A stretch of DNA of 64,000 nucleotides, taken from assembly GCF_000226115.1 (NCBI RefSeq), contig NC_016459.1, forward strand, positions 1 through 64,000, read 5' to 3'. Shown piece after piece: positions 24,566 to 36,600 of this stretch (its first letter is position 1; every line of letters starts with the position of its first letter). Position numbers and translations under genes: made by a program. Source of the stretch: Thermothielavioides terrestris NRRL 8126. Its lineage: Eukaryota > Ascomycota > Sordariomycetes > Sordariales > Chaetomiaceae. The notes under the pieces are model-generated. The model saw nothing but the letters and a program-made list of their open reading frames with translations. It was not told where the DNA came from and did no database searches.

Positions 24566-26112
24566 ATGGCCAACAGCACGGTTGACCTCCAAGACGATAA
24601 AGAGAGCAGCAATGGCAGGGACAAAATAGTAGGATCCTCGGAACGGCCATCCCCACCAGCAGAAAAGATCAATGGCGTCGCTTCCGCAGATACGTCGACC
24701 GCTGCACACAACACCAGCGCCGATGACTTCCCGGATGGCGGTCTGCAAGCTTGGTTTGCTGTTCTTGGCGGATGGTGTGGCATGTTTTGCACCTTCGGGT
24801 TACTCAATTGCGTCGGCGTCTTCGAGGAGTACTACGTTCGCGGTCCGCTGGCCGCCTTTGGTCTCTCGACCGTGAGCTGGATCACGTCAACCCAGCTTTG
24901 GCTCATGATATTCGGTGGGGTCGTGGTGCGTGTGTCACGCTTTCTTAACTTTCAATCTATGTCGTCGCCTGGCAGTATTACAGACGGGATCCTGAGGCTC
25001 GTCATCGATCATCGTGAGACTTGTCACTCACAGGCACCGTTGCGCGTCCAACATCTCCACATCAGAAATCATCATGGGTTTCTTAGCCTCAACTGACTGT
25101 TCCTCCCTAGTTCGGTCCCGTCTTTGACACCTATGGACCTCGCTGGCTGCTCATCCTCGGCACACTCTCATACGTCTTCGGGCTGATGATGACCTCCCTC
25201 TCCTCCGCTTACTACCAGTTTTTCTTGTCCCAGAGCATCGTCGCGGGCGCCGGCTCTTCCGCCATCTTTAACAGCCTGGTGTCCTCGGTGGCCACGTGGT
25301 TCTCCCGCCGCCGCGCAGCAGCATTTGGCATCATGATCTCGGGCGCATCTGTCGGCGGCGTCGTGCTGCCGATTATGCTGACCCAGATGATACCCACTGT
25401 CGGCTTCCCGTGGACCATCCGCGTCCTCGGCTTCCTCTTCCTCGTCCTCCTAGCAGTGACATGCGCCACTGTACGACCACGTATCCCGCCACAACCCCGA
25501 CCGTTCGCCTGGGCGACATTTCTTGCAGGCTTCACCGACGCCCCGTTCGCGCTCACGGTCACGGCATCCTTTCTGTTCGTCTGGGGCCTGTTTCTGCCCT
25601 TTACCTACATCGCATTGCAGGCGCAGCAGCGCGGCATGGACATCACACTGACCAACTACCTCCTGCCCATCATCAACGCCGTCAGCATCGTGGGGCGCAT
25701 CCTCCCGGGCATTGTGGCGGATCGTCTCGGGAGGTTCAACGTCATGATCTTCATCACAGCGCTGTGCGCCCTGATTGTTCTCGCTCTGTGGATCCCGGGC
25801 AGGAGTAACACGGCCCTGATCATCTTCGCCATGGTCTTCGGGTTCTCGTCTGGTAGCTTCATCAGTCTGGGGCCGTCGCTCGTGGCGCAGATATCGGACA
25901 TCCGTCAGATAGGCGTTCGCACGGGCAATGCGTATGCCTTACAGTCGCTCGCCGCCCTGACAGGGAGCCCCTTGGCTGGCGCCATTGTGAAGGCGAATGG
26001 GGGTGACTTTCTCGGCTTGCAGGTCTTTTGCGGGGTGTGTATGGCCGCGGGATCTGTGGTTTTTGTTGCTGCGAGGTGGGTGCAAGTTGGATGGAGCCTG
26101 AGGAAAGTGTAA
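24566..26112 (+). CDS. MFS transporter, monocarboxylate type
   Basis: Two exons, 24566-24925 and 25111-26112, with a 185-bp intron; 453 residues, usual for the monocarboxylate porter-like branch of fungal MFS proteins. A charged 55-residue cytosolic N-terminus leads to [14 protein letters not shown], the hallmark first helix. The splice joins MIFGGVV to [12 protein letters not shown], the conserved loop between helices 2 and 3. About 12 hydrophobic helices follow, with [12 protein letters not shown] after helix 4 and DRLGRFNVM in the second half. It is a plasma- or vacuolar-membrane secondary carrier. In PKS clusters such carriers often export the product or move intermediates, but the substrate cannot be read from sequence. 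It is convergent with the O-methyltransferase. Confidence 0.92.
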
Positions 26113-26505
26113 TAAGTTCAACCTTACGTATGGTAGAACTGCGATGTTGAATGGTGTCTCCCTCCACGTACGTGCTCCGAACTTGGTGATGTTTTGGGTA
26201 ATTACCTTGGAGCGCCCCGGGCTGTCCGAGAGTCAATAGGTATTCGAGGGAAACGTGTCAGAACCTGGGCCTCAATACCGGCCATGCGGCACCCGCCAGG
26301 ATCCGACAAAACGAACATGCTGGAAACATCCACGTCACTCCCAACTGCATGGGTGCTTCCTTTTACACGGAAGCCAGCGCTACGATGAAATACCTCATTC
26401 GCAGTCGGCGCCAGGAATTTTCACCACATTTGACGTTTGTTATTATTTTGCAAATGAAGCAAAATGCGTATTCATCTGGCTGCTCTACGACCCTCACCCC
26501 CCTGC
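26113..26505. other. intergenic, convergent spacer
   Basis: A 393-bp spacer between the convergent MFS and O-methyltransferase genes. It holds no gene but contains the second copy of the 24-bp repeat. Confidence 0.5.
26256..26279 (+). repeat. 24-bp dispersed exact repeat, copy 2
   Basis: Exact match to 3759-3782 in the same orientation. The flanks are unrelated, so it is not part of a longer visible duplication. Confidence 0.7.
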
Positions 26506-28024
26506 TCACTCATCTTCTCTTGAGGGTGCCGCCTTTTTGAATCCGTTGAGGACAGGTCGACCTCGGCTGCTGGATACCCTCACCTCAAGAACGCACTCCT
26601 CGTTCACTCCAGCTGGGTAGATGGCAACGATTTCTAGCCCCGCCTTCTCAAGAATAGTGTCATACTCCTTCTTGGTCCTTTCAGAAGAATTGAACATGCA
26701 CATCATGTGAATGTCAGCAACTGCACTGTGGAGCTGGACACCTGTATTTGGGAGGACATAGTCGTCGATCAACAGGGTCGAATACTCAGGATCCATGGCT
26801 GGAACGAGGTTGCGGAGAATCTCGATGCACTTTTGCTCTGGCCAGTTGTGGAACACGGCGCGGAAGTAGTAGAATCGTGCACCTTCAAAAGGGTTGGTTA
26901 GCCAAAAACCAAAAAAAAGAAAAAAAAAGAAAAAAAGAAAAAAAAGAAAGAAAAGAAAAAAAGGAAGAAGGTTTTGTCCAGCAAGGGAACCTACCCTTGA
27001 TGGGCTGTGGTGAGAAGAAATCGTAGGCCATGACTTCGATGCCATCCGGGGGCTGCCTCATGGCGGCAAGCGACTCGGGAAGATCCTGCAGGACGTAGCG
27101 GCCTGGGAGGTGCGGAAACTGCTTCTTGAAGTTGATCAACTGCGAGCCGTTGGCCCCGCCCACATCCACCATGAGGACCGCATCCGGTCCGCTCTTCAGG
27201 TTGTCATGGGACAGCGCTGTACAGGCTGGGTAACGCCTATGCCAGAGCGTTTCCTCATGTCTCTTCCGCTCGCGCATCCACAAGTCGAAGTTTGTGCGCT
27301 GCTCTGGCTGGTTTTCCAGGACCTGCCACATGGATCGTTTGTGCACGAACTCGAAAGCCGTGACCGGGGGGTCCAGAACTCGGCCGAAGTTGGTCGAGGT
27401 CAAAAAGCGACGCATGTCGGCCGCTACCGGGTAGATGATTTCCATCCAGCGCATGGCTCCTCTCCAGCCCGGCTGCACCAGCAAGGACGTGAGTTTGTTC
27501 GCGCGATATGTCTGTTCGCCTACTTCATCGCAAAAGCATAACGAACAGGCCAGACGCATCAGACGCACTGAACGAGTCCCAGTTAGCCCGGTGATCAATG
27601 ACAGTCGGCCGAGTGAAACATACCCACGACTCCTTCATTGCAGCCGGACGCTTTCGCCAGTTCAGAGGAGGTAGTTGTTTGTGCTTCGCTCCCGACAAGC
27701 GCGTCCAAGATGCCCAGCTCGACGAGCATCATGATTCCCATGTTCTGGACCACCTAAGCACAGTGTCAGAAGCATTGTCTAGACACACCACAGGATCGTA
27801 TCTTGTCCAACCTGGAGCCGGAAGTTAAAGAGAGTATCCTCCGGTGTGGCCGCAGCGATCTGCAGGCGCCGTACGCAAGTTTGCAGTGCCTTGTAGTTAC
27901 TGATGTTGCTGTCGGCGGCATATTCTTGAACAGCGCGATGCACCGTGCCTGCCAACTCTAGGAGGACCCTCTGGTCTGCCATGCTGGGCTTCCTGATGCG
28001 GTTGGTTGGGATGGCTACCTGCAC
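26506..28024 (-). CDS. SAM-dependent O-methyltransferase
   Basis: Four exons: 28024-27812, 27753-27624, 27567-26995, 26882-26506; 430 residues, typical for the O-methyltransferase family 2 (COMT-like) of fungal secondary metabolism. The N-terminal dimerisation and winged-helix part contains MMLVELGILDAL and a TSSELAKASGC helix. The SAM site is DVGGANGS, followed by LQDLPE and the catalytic-base helix RAVFHNWPE with His317. It should methylate a phenolic or enolic hydroxyl of the polyketide in the cytosol. The third intron (26883-26994, 112 bp) is almost entirely a pyrimidine tract on the coding strand, read as an AAAAAG-type purine run on the given strand; the junction G|GT gives KGARFYYF, fitting the family, so the model holds despite the repeat. 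Confidence 0.92.
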
Positions 28025-28653
28025 CTTAATGCTCCTGTCGGGAAAACGCAGATGCAGATGGATCCAATGTTAACCTGTGTCTGCAGCTAAGGTGAGCTGG
28101 ACAGTGTCGACCAGGCGTTCCTTAACTGCTGCTCCTTATTCGTTTGTGATCATAGAAGCTGATCTCTAGCGATTTATCTTCGCCTCCGCGGCCATCTTCT
28201 TTTGCCCCTTGGCTGGGTGGTACATGTTGCGGACACGGCAGGTCACCAGCTTACCGCGAGCTCTCCCACGGTTGGCCGGCCAATGCCGTGGACCACAGCA
28301 GTCTGACGACAGTTGAATGAGCCAAGGCGGGACTGCGTGGCGGCGTGGAATGGATCACGTAAGCCGCATGCTGGCTTACTCATATGCATAATCTAATCAC
28401 AACCATTCTAAACAAGTCAACCCAGGTAATTTCGTAGAGGGCGTAATACGGATCCTAGCGGAGTCGACGACGGGCAATGCCCCAGAGCAAGGCTCGCGAG
28501 ACTCAGGGGCAGCGGGCGAAAGACTCGAACGTCTGAAACAACGTCCTCGGACCATGGCGCGATGATACTCCCCCGGCGTCAAATGAACCTATAAGAGCTG
28601 CAGCGTGATGATAGATTTGCGTGTCTCGGCGCCGAGCACCGAACACCTTGCTC
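28025..28653. promoter_or_regulatory. divergent promoter O-methyltransferase / FAD oxidoreductase
   Basis: A 629-bp spacer without a gene. A TATA-like CTATAAG lies at 28589-28595, about 60 bp before the FAD enzyme's start. Confidence 0.5.
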
Positions 28654-30090
28654 ATGTCTCGCCTTGTGCTGCCCACCATGGTCAGTCTCCGCTTCCTTAT
28701 CTCCGTCTTTTCCAGCCTGCCGGCAACGATCGCGGCCGCATGCGCTGATCAGTTTGATCCGAGTTGCTACGCGTCTGCGGATGTTCTCACGCGAAACGTC
28801 GCAGTCATTGGCGGTGGATCCTCGGGAACGTATGCAGCGGTCAAACTTCGGGACGCGGGGCGGTCCGTTGTCGTCATCGAGAAGCAGGACAAGCTTGGGG
28901 GAAAAACGGAGACGTACACTGTTCCAGGGACTGGGACCACGATTGACTATGGCGTCCAGGTCTTCTGGAACACGTCGGTGGTGACGGACTTCTTTTCTCG
29001 GCTCAATGTCCCGATCGCCCCCTTCCAGCCGTCGGGCGGCGCCACGACCACCGTGTACGTTGACCTGAAGTCTGGCCAGTTCTTGTCGAACTTTACACCG
29101 CCGAGCAGCGACTTGAGCGCATACCGTCAGCAACTGGACAAGTATCCTTACCTTTCCTGGGGCTACGACATTCCCACCCCGGTCCCGGAGGATTTGTCCC
29201 TCCCATTTGGACGCTTCATCACCAAGTACGGTCTGCAGGACGTTGCGTTCACCATTTTCCACCACTCCGCAACGGGCGGGTTGGGCAATATCCTTCAGAG
29301 GTCTACCGTCAGCGTGCTCAAGGCTCTCAGCGAGCCGGTGTTCCAGGAGTCCCAAGGGAAAATCGTCGTCACGGCTGCGCACAACAACCACCAGCTTTAC
29401 GACAAGGCGCTGGAAGCGCTGGGCCGAGACGTTCTCCTCAACTCCACCGTTGTCGCGGCATCTCGGCCTGCGAACAGCTCGGCGAGCACGGGCGTCCGCC
29501 TTGTCGTGAAGACCCCGACGGGGAACAAGCTCGTCATCGCCTCGCAAATCCTCTTCACCGCTCCCCAGACAATCGACAACCTCAGCCCGTTCGATCTGGA
29601 CCGGACCGAGCGCCTCGTGTTCTCCCAATTCAACGCCACGGGCTTCTATGCCGGACTTTTGAACAATACCGGGCTGCCCACTGGACACAGCTTCATCAAC
29701 GCCGGACTCAGCACACAGTATCACATCCCCTCGACCCCAGGTCTGTACCACATCCAGCCGACCGCGGTGCAGGGTATCTGGTCGTTCTGGTACACCAGCG
29801 ACAGCGTGCTGCCCGAGGCCACAGTCAAGCGCGAGGTGCTGGCTGCTGTCAACGTCCTGACCAACTCATCATCTTCATCGGGAGTGGAGATCCTCGCGTT
29901 TGCCAACCACTCGCCGTATCTTCTGTACCCGCCAGCGGAGCAGATCAGCCAAGGTTTCTACAGCAACTTGGAATCTTTGCAGGGCTACAGGAACACGTGG
30001 TATACGGGTGGCTTGTTCGAACCTGCTGCGGGCCCTCTCTGGGTGTTTACACAGGCCCTGATTGAAAAGATTGCGGCTACTGTGCAGTGA
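28654..30090 (+). CDS. secreted-type FAD-dependent oxidoreductase (flavin amine oxidase-like)
   Basis: Intronless, 478 residues from the ATG at 28654 (a second ATG at 28678 also leaves a full signal peptide). The N-terminus VSLRFLISVFSSLPATIAAA is a strong secretory signal. It is followed by VAVIGGGSSGTYAAVKLRDAG, a Rossmann FAD motif, and EKQDKLGGKTETY, the second nucleotide-binding motif of the flavin amine oxidase fold. Numerous NxS/T sites fit passage through the ER. The family includes proteins annotated as beta-cyclopiazonate dehydrogenase-like, which oxidise C-C or C-N bonds in metabolites. A tailoring role in the cluster is inferred from position. The conserved C-terminal segment GLFEPAAGP near the end would close the flavin site. 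Confidence 0.85.
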   Translation: MSRLVLPTMVSLRFLISVFSSLPATIAAACADQFDPSCYASADVLTRNVAVIGGGSSGTYAAVKLRDAGRSVVVIEKQDKLGGKTETYTVPGTGTTIDYGVQVFWNTSVVTDFFSRLNVPIAPFQPSGGATTTVYVDLKSGQFLSNFTPPSSDLSAYRQQLDKYPYLSWGYDIPTPVPEDLSLPFGRFITKYGLQDVAFTIFHHSATGGLGNILQRSTVSVLKALSEPVFQESQGKIVVTAAHNNHQLYDKALEALGRDVLLNSTVVAASRPANSSASTGVRLVVKTPTGNKLVIASQILFTAPQTIDNLSPFDLDRTERLVFSQFNATGFYAGLLNNTGLPTGHSFINAGLSTQYHIPSTPGLYHIQPTAVQGIWSFWYTSDSVLPEATVKREVLAAVNVLTNSSSSSGVEILAFANHSPYLLYPPAEQISQGFYSNLESLQGYRNTWYTGGLFEPAAGPLWVFTQALIEKIAATVQ

Positions 30091-31324
30091 GGGCTGGGGA
30101 GGGTGCGGCGGTGCCGGTCTGTATCGAGCATTGAAGGTCAGGTTAATCTAGATTAGAGAGAATGACATGGCCATTTAGCATCGGCAGAAACATCACTCCT
30201 CTCATCCGAGATGATGATCCAGTTTGAGCAACCCGAGTACGCTACGTTGTTTGTAAGTAAGAGCTGGATAAGTTGGAACATCTAACATCAACAGTCAGCC
30301 GCCATGTTACTGGACGAACGCAGGCACGTCCAGAGGGTGATACGAAGCGAAGGCGGCGTATTACTGGTCTGGTGGTTGGGAGCCGAATCGGACGATATGA
30401 CCATCCATGACCATGGGATATCCTGGCTCTGCGCCCGCGACTGCGGGAGCCCCTGACCCACCCCTAAGTGTGTCCCAGCCCCGGACAATCAGGTCGAGAC
30501 CACTTGACCCCGGCGAGACCTTTCAACAGAGCGTGCCTCGAAAAGCGAAGATAGTCCAATGGCTACCTAGTAAGACTTTGAGTCATTCCTTCCTTGCTTT
30601 TAGCGTCGCAATGGTCCAGCAACACACTCCAAAGTGCTAATTCAAGTAGGTTAGTGAGCACGTGATGCAACGTTCGCTATTCTTATTGGTGCGCATAATT
30701 AAGCTCAGCCAATCTGGGGGATTCTAACTAGTGTAATGCTAAAACGCCTAGCTCCGGTACTAACCAGCGTTGACGTGCGGGGCTCAAACAGACCCGCTCT
30801 ATAACCGAACCTGGAGAACGAAATACCCCGAGATACCCGAGCCACGTTAGAGAGCTGTTATGCAACCATTGGTTCAAGATAGTATACAAGGCAAAGCGCC
30901 TTGACTATGCATACAGTTAGTCGTGCATTGAGTTGATACTTGTATTGAACCATTGTTTGCAGATATCTTGGAACCGGTGGCACTAACCCTCAATGCCCAA
31001 TGGGTTAGGTTGTATCGCTTTTGTTCCAATCTATTCCGTAGGGTCGGCAACAGCCTCGGTCGGCAACAGCCAAGTGCTCTGTCAACTCAACGTCCCTGTT
31101 CTGCCGAAGTTCCCCACTCAGGTGGACCTTACGCCCGTTGATTGCCGGGTTGGCTTGCCCAGCCAGAACCTGAAAGACGAGGAGGAGGGAGCGATCAGCG
31201 GCGCATGTAACGCATATAAGTTCAGCTGTGGCCGCCCTCGGACTCCCATGGCGCGTGGAAAACAATTCAGTGCCAGAAACCAGAGTCGACCGGAACCCTC
31301 AGACCGCAGGCTTCATCCTCCACC
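30091..31324. other. intergenic, no gene seen
   Basis: About 1.2 kb without a supported gene. TATA-like CATATAAG at 31213-31220 precedes the next transporter by about 105 bp. Confidence 0.5.
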
Positions 31325-33070
31325 ATGCCACAGGCTACACAGCTGCAGAGGCTCCCGGGCTTCAACGTGGCCAACCATTTGGAGAAGCGGAAGCTCCTGA
31401 TCGCCATCAACTGCATTGCCGGCTTGTCCATCTTCTTCTTTGGCTATGATCAGGGCATGATGGGCGGCGTCAACAATGCGAAGCACTACATCGATCTGAT
31501 GGGCTTCGGCTACGTTGATCCAGAGACCGGCGAGCCGGTGGTTACGGATAGCCTACTGCAGGGTGGTATCGTCTCGGTCTACTACCTGGGCACCCTCTTC
31601 GGCTGTCTGCTGGGCGGATGGGTCGGCGACAAGACGGGCCGCATCAGAACCATTGCGTTCGGCTCCCTGTGGGCTATCGTCGGGGCGAGTCTGCAGTGCT
31701 CGGCTCAGAATGCAAACTGGATGATCTGCGGTGAGTCATCATCCGTATACGCTGATAGACTCCGCCCCTCGGTGTGCTGATGAATCGACATAGCTCGGGC
31801 GGTCAACGGCATCGGCACAGGCATCCTCAACGCCATTGTGCCCGTCTGGGCGACCGAGACGGCCGAGTACACATCCCGCGGTCAGTTCATCTCCATCGAG
31901 TTCACGCTCAACATATTGGGCGTCGTGGTTGCCTACTGGCTCGAGTTTGGCCTGTCCTTCATCGACGGCGGCGCGTCGGCCTTTCGCTGGAGATTCCCCA
32001 TCGCCTTTCAGATCATCCCGCTGCTCTTTCTCCTCGCCGCGGTCTGGTTCTTCCCCGAATCCCCCCGTTGGCTGGCCAAGATGGACCGCGACGACGAAGC
32101 TCTCTTCATCCTGCAGCGGCTCCGGGGAACCGACGCGGCGGGTCTGGCGCAGGCACAGGCCGAGTACCACGATATCCGCAACGTAGTCGCCCTGGAGCGG
32201 GAAGAGGCCAACATGAACTCGTACTGGCGCCTGTTCACCGGCATCGGCTCCGGGGAGTTGCACGTCGGCCGGCGCGTGCAGCTCGTCATCTGGCTGCAGA
32301 TCATCCAGGAGTGGGTGGGCATCGCCGGCGTCACCGTCTATGCGCCCACCATCTTCCGCATCGCCGGCTTTGGCACCGAGAAGTCGCAGTGGATTAGCGG
32401 TCTCAACAACATCTTTTACATGTTCGCCACCCTGATTTGCGTCTTCACTCTCGACCGCATCGGTCGGCGCTGGACGCTCTACTGGGGCGCTGTCGGCCAG
32501 GGTATCGCCATGTTCCTCGCCGGCGGCTTCTCTCGCCTGGGCGAAGATGCCCGTGCCGCCGGCGACCTGTCTAAAGCCGGCTCGTACGGCGCTGCCGCTG
32601 CGTCTTTCGTCTTTATCTTCACCTCCGTCTTCGGCGCCACGTGGCTGACTGTTCCCTGGCTCTACCCCGCCGAGATCTTCCCGCTGCAGATCCGCGCCCG
32701 CGGCAACGCTCTCGGCGTCTTCGGCTGGTCCATCGGCAACGGTTGGCTGACTCTGCTGTGCCCCGTGATGTTCAACGCCATCGGCGAGAAGACGCTCTAC
32801 ATCTTTGGCGCCTGCAACGTCGTGGCCATCCCCATCGTCTGGGCCCTTTACCCTGAAACCAACCAGCGCACCCTCGAGGAGATTGACTTGCTTTTCTCGG
32901 CCCCGACGCCGTGGACGTGGGACGCCGAGGCGGCCTTTGCGCGCATGAAGCAAGAGCGGCCTGACCTGATTGAGGCCGCACATCGAGGACAGGGGGTTTT
33001 GGGTGTCAAGAAGTTGGCTGACTCGGACGGTGGGCACGTTGAGAACTCGAACTCGTCTTCAATTGCATAG
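31325..33070 (+). CDS. MFS sugar transporter-type protein
   Basis: Two exons, 31325-31730 and 31794-33070, with a 63-bp intron; 560 residues, standard for fungal sugar porters. The ATG is in a good context (CCACCATG). Signatures include GYDQGMMGGV in helix 1, GDKTGR between helices 2 and 3, PESPRWLAKM after helix 6, DRIGRR between helices 8 and 9, and PAEIFPLQIRARGNAL and PETNQRTLEEID near the C-terminus. It is a plasma-membrane proton-coupled or facilitative carrier for hexoses or related polyols. Sugar porters are unusual within PKS clusters; it may be an embedded bystander gene or may feed carbon to the pathway. Sequence alone does not give the substrate. Confidence 0.93.
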
Positions 33071-33652
33071 GTGCATGGTGCGTGAAACGCCTTCAAGCAA
33101 GCCCTTGCACCAGTTGTTCTAGGAGGGTTATGAGCACAGGGTTTAGAGTAGATTTATGTTTGCTCGAAACCGGTGTAGACGAGAATTCTAAGCAGAAACT
33201 TGGAGACATACGGCGTCGTCGACAATACCTACCCGACCTTAACTGTGACATTGACACAAGGCAAATATTCTTCTCCGTTCCCCTTGTCTATCCGTGGGAC
33301 ACTCCTTCGCACCCGGTAATTTCTGGACCATGTAGTGCAAAGTCAATTTGCCAGGGCATGGATCGCATCCCGCCCATCGCTGGGTTCTCTCCAGAGCTGG
33401 AAGATCACGCCCTTCCTTCCAGCGCGAGAACATCACAGAATGAAGATGCTGAGCGTTCAATCTCCTACGCGGTACATTACTATTTTCCGCCCTCGTGCTG
33501 CCGGAATGTTGCTCATCTCCTTTGATCGCTTTCTCCACAAGTAAATGCCCATCCCATATCAAAGCCACCATGACTCCTTCTATCCGAAACGCCGCAAAAT
33601 CTCTTACAACACGCACCTATCAATATTGCGAAAAAGTATTGTAGATGTTTTT
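33071..33652. other. intergenic, convergent spacer
   Basis: A 582-bp stretch between the convergent sugar porter and HR-PKS 3' ends. No gene seen. Confidence 0.5.
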
Positions 33653-36600
33653 CTATGCAACCAACGTGCTTCTCCGTGCCACCAGGGCTGCAAACTCCCG
33701 CAGCGTCGCCGCCTGCAAAATCTCGAACACCGTCACATGGGCCTGCACGACGCTGCTGAGCCAGTTGCGTAGCTCCACGGCCACGAGGGAATCGACACCC
33801 ACGGCGGCCAGACTGCCGGTGGCGTCGATCTCCGCCTCGGCCAGGTTGAACAGCGCCGCCAGCTTGTGCATCAGGCCGGCCATGACGACTGCAGCGCGTG
33901 CCTCAGGGGATGTCGCGGCCGCCACCAGGCCCTGCTTCAAGGCGTCGTCAGGGCTGTGCGTAGCGGCTGCGCCAGCGGAGGACGAAGCGCGCAGCCCAGC
34001 GCTGCTGCCGAGTTTGAGCGTGGAGAAGCGCGGGTCCTGTTTGACGGCCGCGCCGGCCGGGAGGCGGTCGTAGTCGATAATCCCGGTGATGACCTGGCTC
34101 GCTTCGGGAGTCGGTGGCATGGGCTCGCACACGGCCGCCTCGATCAGACGCAGCACGCGGGCGATGGGTATGATCTTGCCGAGGGTACGCTCGACGCGCT
34201 CCCGGACGGCCCCGCCGTTCTCGGCCACGAATCCCACCTCGTCGACGCCGCCCAAATCGATGGCAACGGCTGGCAGACCCTTGGAGACGCGATGGCGCGC
34301 CAACGCATCCTGGAACGTGTTGCCGGCCGCGTACGCAGACTGCGAAGCGAGGCCGATCACACCGGCAGTGGATGACAGCATGATGAAGAAGCGCACATCT
34401 GTCAGGTGGCGGTGCAGGTTTAGGGTGCCGGCGACCTTGGACCGGATACCGGCCTGCCACTGCTCAAACGTGAGGCTCTCGAGAATGGTGTCGTGAAGAG
34501 ACAGAGCGGCTTGGATGACACCCCGAACGGGCGGCATTCCGGCGGCCGTGCAGTTTGCCAGGACCTGGACAAGCTGATCCTCTCGCGCGACATCGCAGTT
34601 GCGAATCCAGACGGTACAGCCCTGTGCCCGGCCACTGGCAATCAGAGACTTCGCCTTGGCATGCGACTCGGCCTGGCGCGAAATAATGAGGATGTGCTTG
34701 GCGCCCGACTCCATCATCCTGTGGGCAAAGGCGAGACCGATGCCGCCCAGTCCACCCACGATCAAGTACGTGGCTGTCGGGTCGTTGAGTTGGGCTTTCA
34801 GACCGGAAGACGGCGCCGCCAGAACCCTGACGCGCGTGTCTTCCCCAGGGATGAGAACCAGCTTGCCGATGTGGGCACCGCGTTGCATCTGGCGCATGGC
34901 CGTCTCCATGTCAGAGAGTGGATACGAGACGACGGGGTGTACGGCGCGGATGACCTTGGCAGACCAGAGCTTCATCAGAGCCTTCCAAGCGCGGTGGACA
35001 GCAGGGCGGTTGAATTGGCAATGCTGGATAAGGTCAAAGCCCATTATGGTAGCGTTGCGCGTCAGCGGGCTGAGGTCGAGACGCCGCGCCGCCTCCATAT
35101 CGACCTTTCCAATCTCGCAGAAGCGGCCAAAGCGGGCCACGCAGTCCCACGATGCCTTGAGCATGGGCCCCGACAGCGAGTTGATGACGACGTCGACGCC
35201 CTTGCCGGAGGTGCGGGCGAGGATGGCGGGCGCGAAGGACGTGTCGCGCGACGAGAAAATGTGGTCCGCGTCCAGCCCAAAGCGCGTCATGAGCAGCTGG
35301 CGCTTGGCGTCGCTGCTACACGTGGCAAAGACCTCAGCGCCGGCAAGCCGAGCGAGCATGATGGCCGACTGCCCCACGCCGCCGGCCCCCGCGTGGATGA
35401 GCACGCGCTCTCCTCGCTGCAGGCGCGCCAGATCGAACAGGCACATGTACGATGTCAGGAACACAATGGGCAGCGACGCCGCCTCCTCCCAAGACATGTC
35501 GTTGGGAATCTTGGTGAGACATGTCCAGTGCGTCGACGGGTGAGTGGCGAACTTGCCGTTCAAGACACCCGTGACCCTGTCTCCCACGGCAAGTCCACTG
35601 GCCTCGGTGTCGGGGCCCAACCTGGTGACGACGCCGGCCGCGTCGTGCATGTACCGCGACTCATCGATCTGACCCATGGCGCACATGACGTCGCGGAAGT
35701 TGAGCCCCATGGCATGCGTCCTGATCTCCACGAATCCCGACGGCAGCTCGGGTCGGGCGGCGTCGTCGGTGAAGTACAGGTTGCTCAGTGTGCCGATCGT
35801 TTTTGTGGTATCCCATACCAAGGGCCGGCCGGCCTGCCAGAAGGGTTGCTCTTCCGGCGCCGTCTCTTCCGGCGTCTCGCTCGAGGCGCTGTCGGCTGCC
35901 GGGTTGGGATAGAGACGTGACACGTACATGACGCCCTCCTTGACTGCGTATTCGTGCTCAACTTCGGCGTTGCTCAGGCGCGCGTCAAAGCTTTGGCGCA
36001 GGGCCCGGACCACGTACTCAACTGCCGAGAGCGGCCAAATGCCCGCCCCGTCTTCGGCGTCGAAGTCAAGCAAGACGTAACGCTTCGATGGATCTTCCTG
36101 CCTGGCGGTGCGCAGCAGTCCCGATGACTGGGCGAACACTGGCTTGTCGGCCGTCATCAGCCCACTACGACTGAGCCAGAGGAGACCCTGACCCCGGACT
36201 AGCAACGCCCTGAGCTGATTGAACGCGGCCTCATCCATGACGTCGAGGAACGGGGAGACCATCTCGGGCACGAAGACGTACGTGACGTCCGGCCGGGCCT
36301 CAACCTGGCTCACGGCTGCGACGGCCACGGTGGCGCCCAACTCCTCGGCGATGGACGCCTCGAGCGCCGTCAGCCACTGCTGCTCGGGCCGCACATTGTC
36401 CGCGTGCACGACTGACACCGCAGTCGGATAAGCGGGCGGCTTGCCATGGGCCTCGACAGCCGAGCTAAGAATGACGCTGCTGGCCTGGAACTGCGCATCG
36501 TCGCAGTCGCCGACCTCCAACTCGACGCCCGCGAAGCCAGCCGCGGTGAGCAGTTCGTGCCAGTCATGAACCTCGCCGAACTGGAAACCCGCCAACCCAC

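Noticed and set aside
24926..25110. A small internal exon (around 24977-25015) in the MFS gene
   Set aside because: Including it breaks phase or adds a stop; skipping it joins GGVV to [12 protein letters not shown] exactly as the family requires.
28579..29751. 390-codon frame on the minus strand
   Set aside because: It lies fully antisense to the FAD oxidoreductase, has an Arg/Glu-rich composition typical of a shadow frame and no domain.
31739..33037. 432-codon frame on the minus strand
   Set aside because: Antisense to the well-supported sugar porter exon 2; its composition is a mirror of that gene and no motif is visible.
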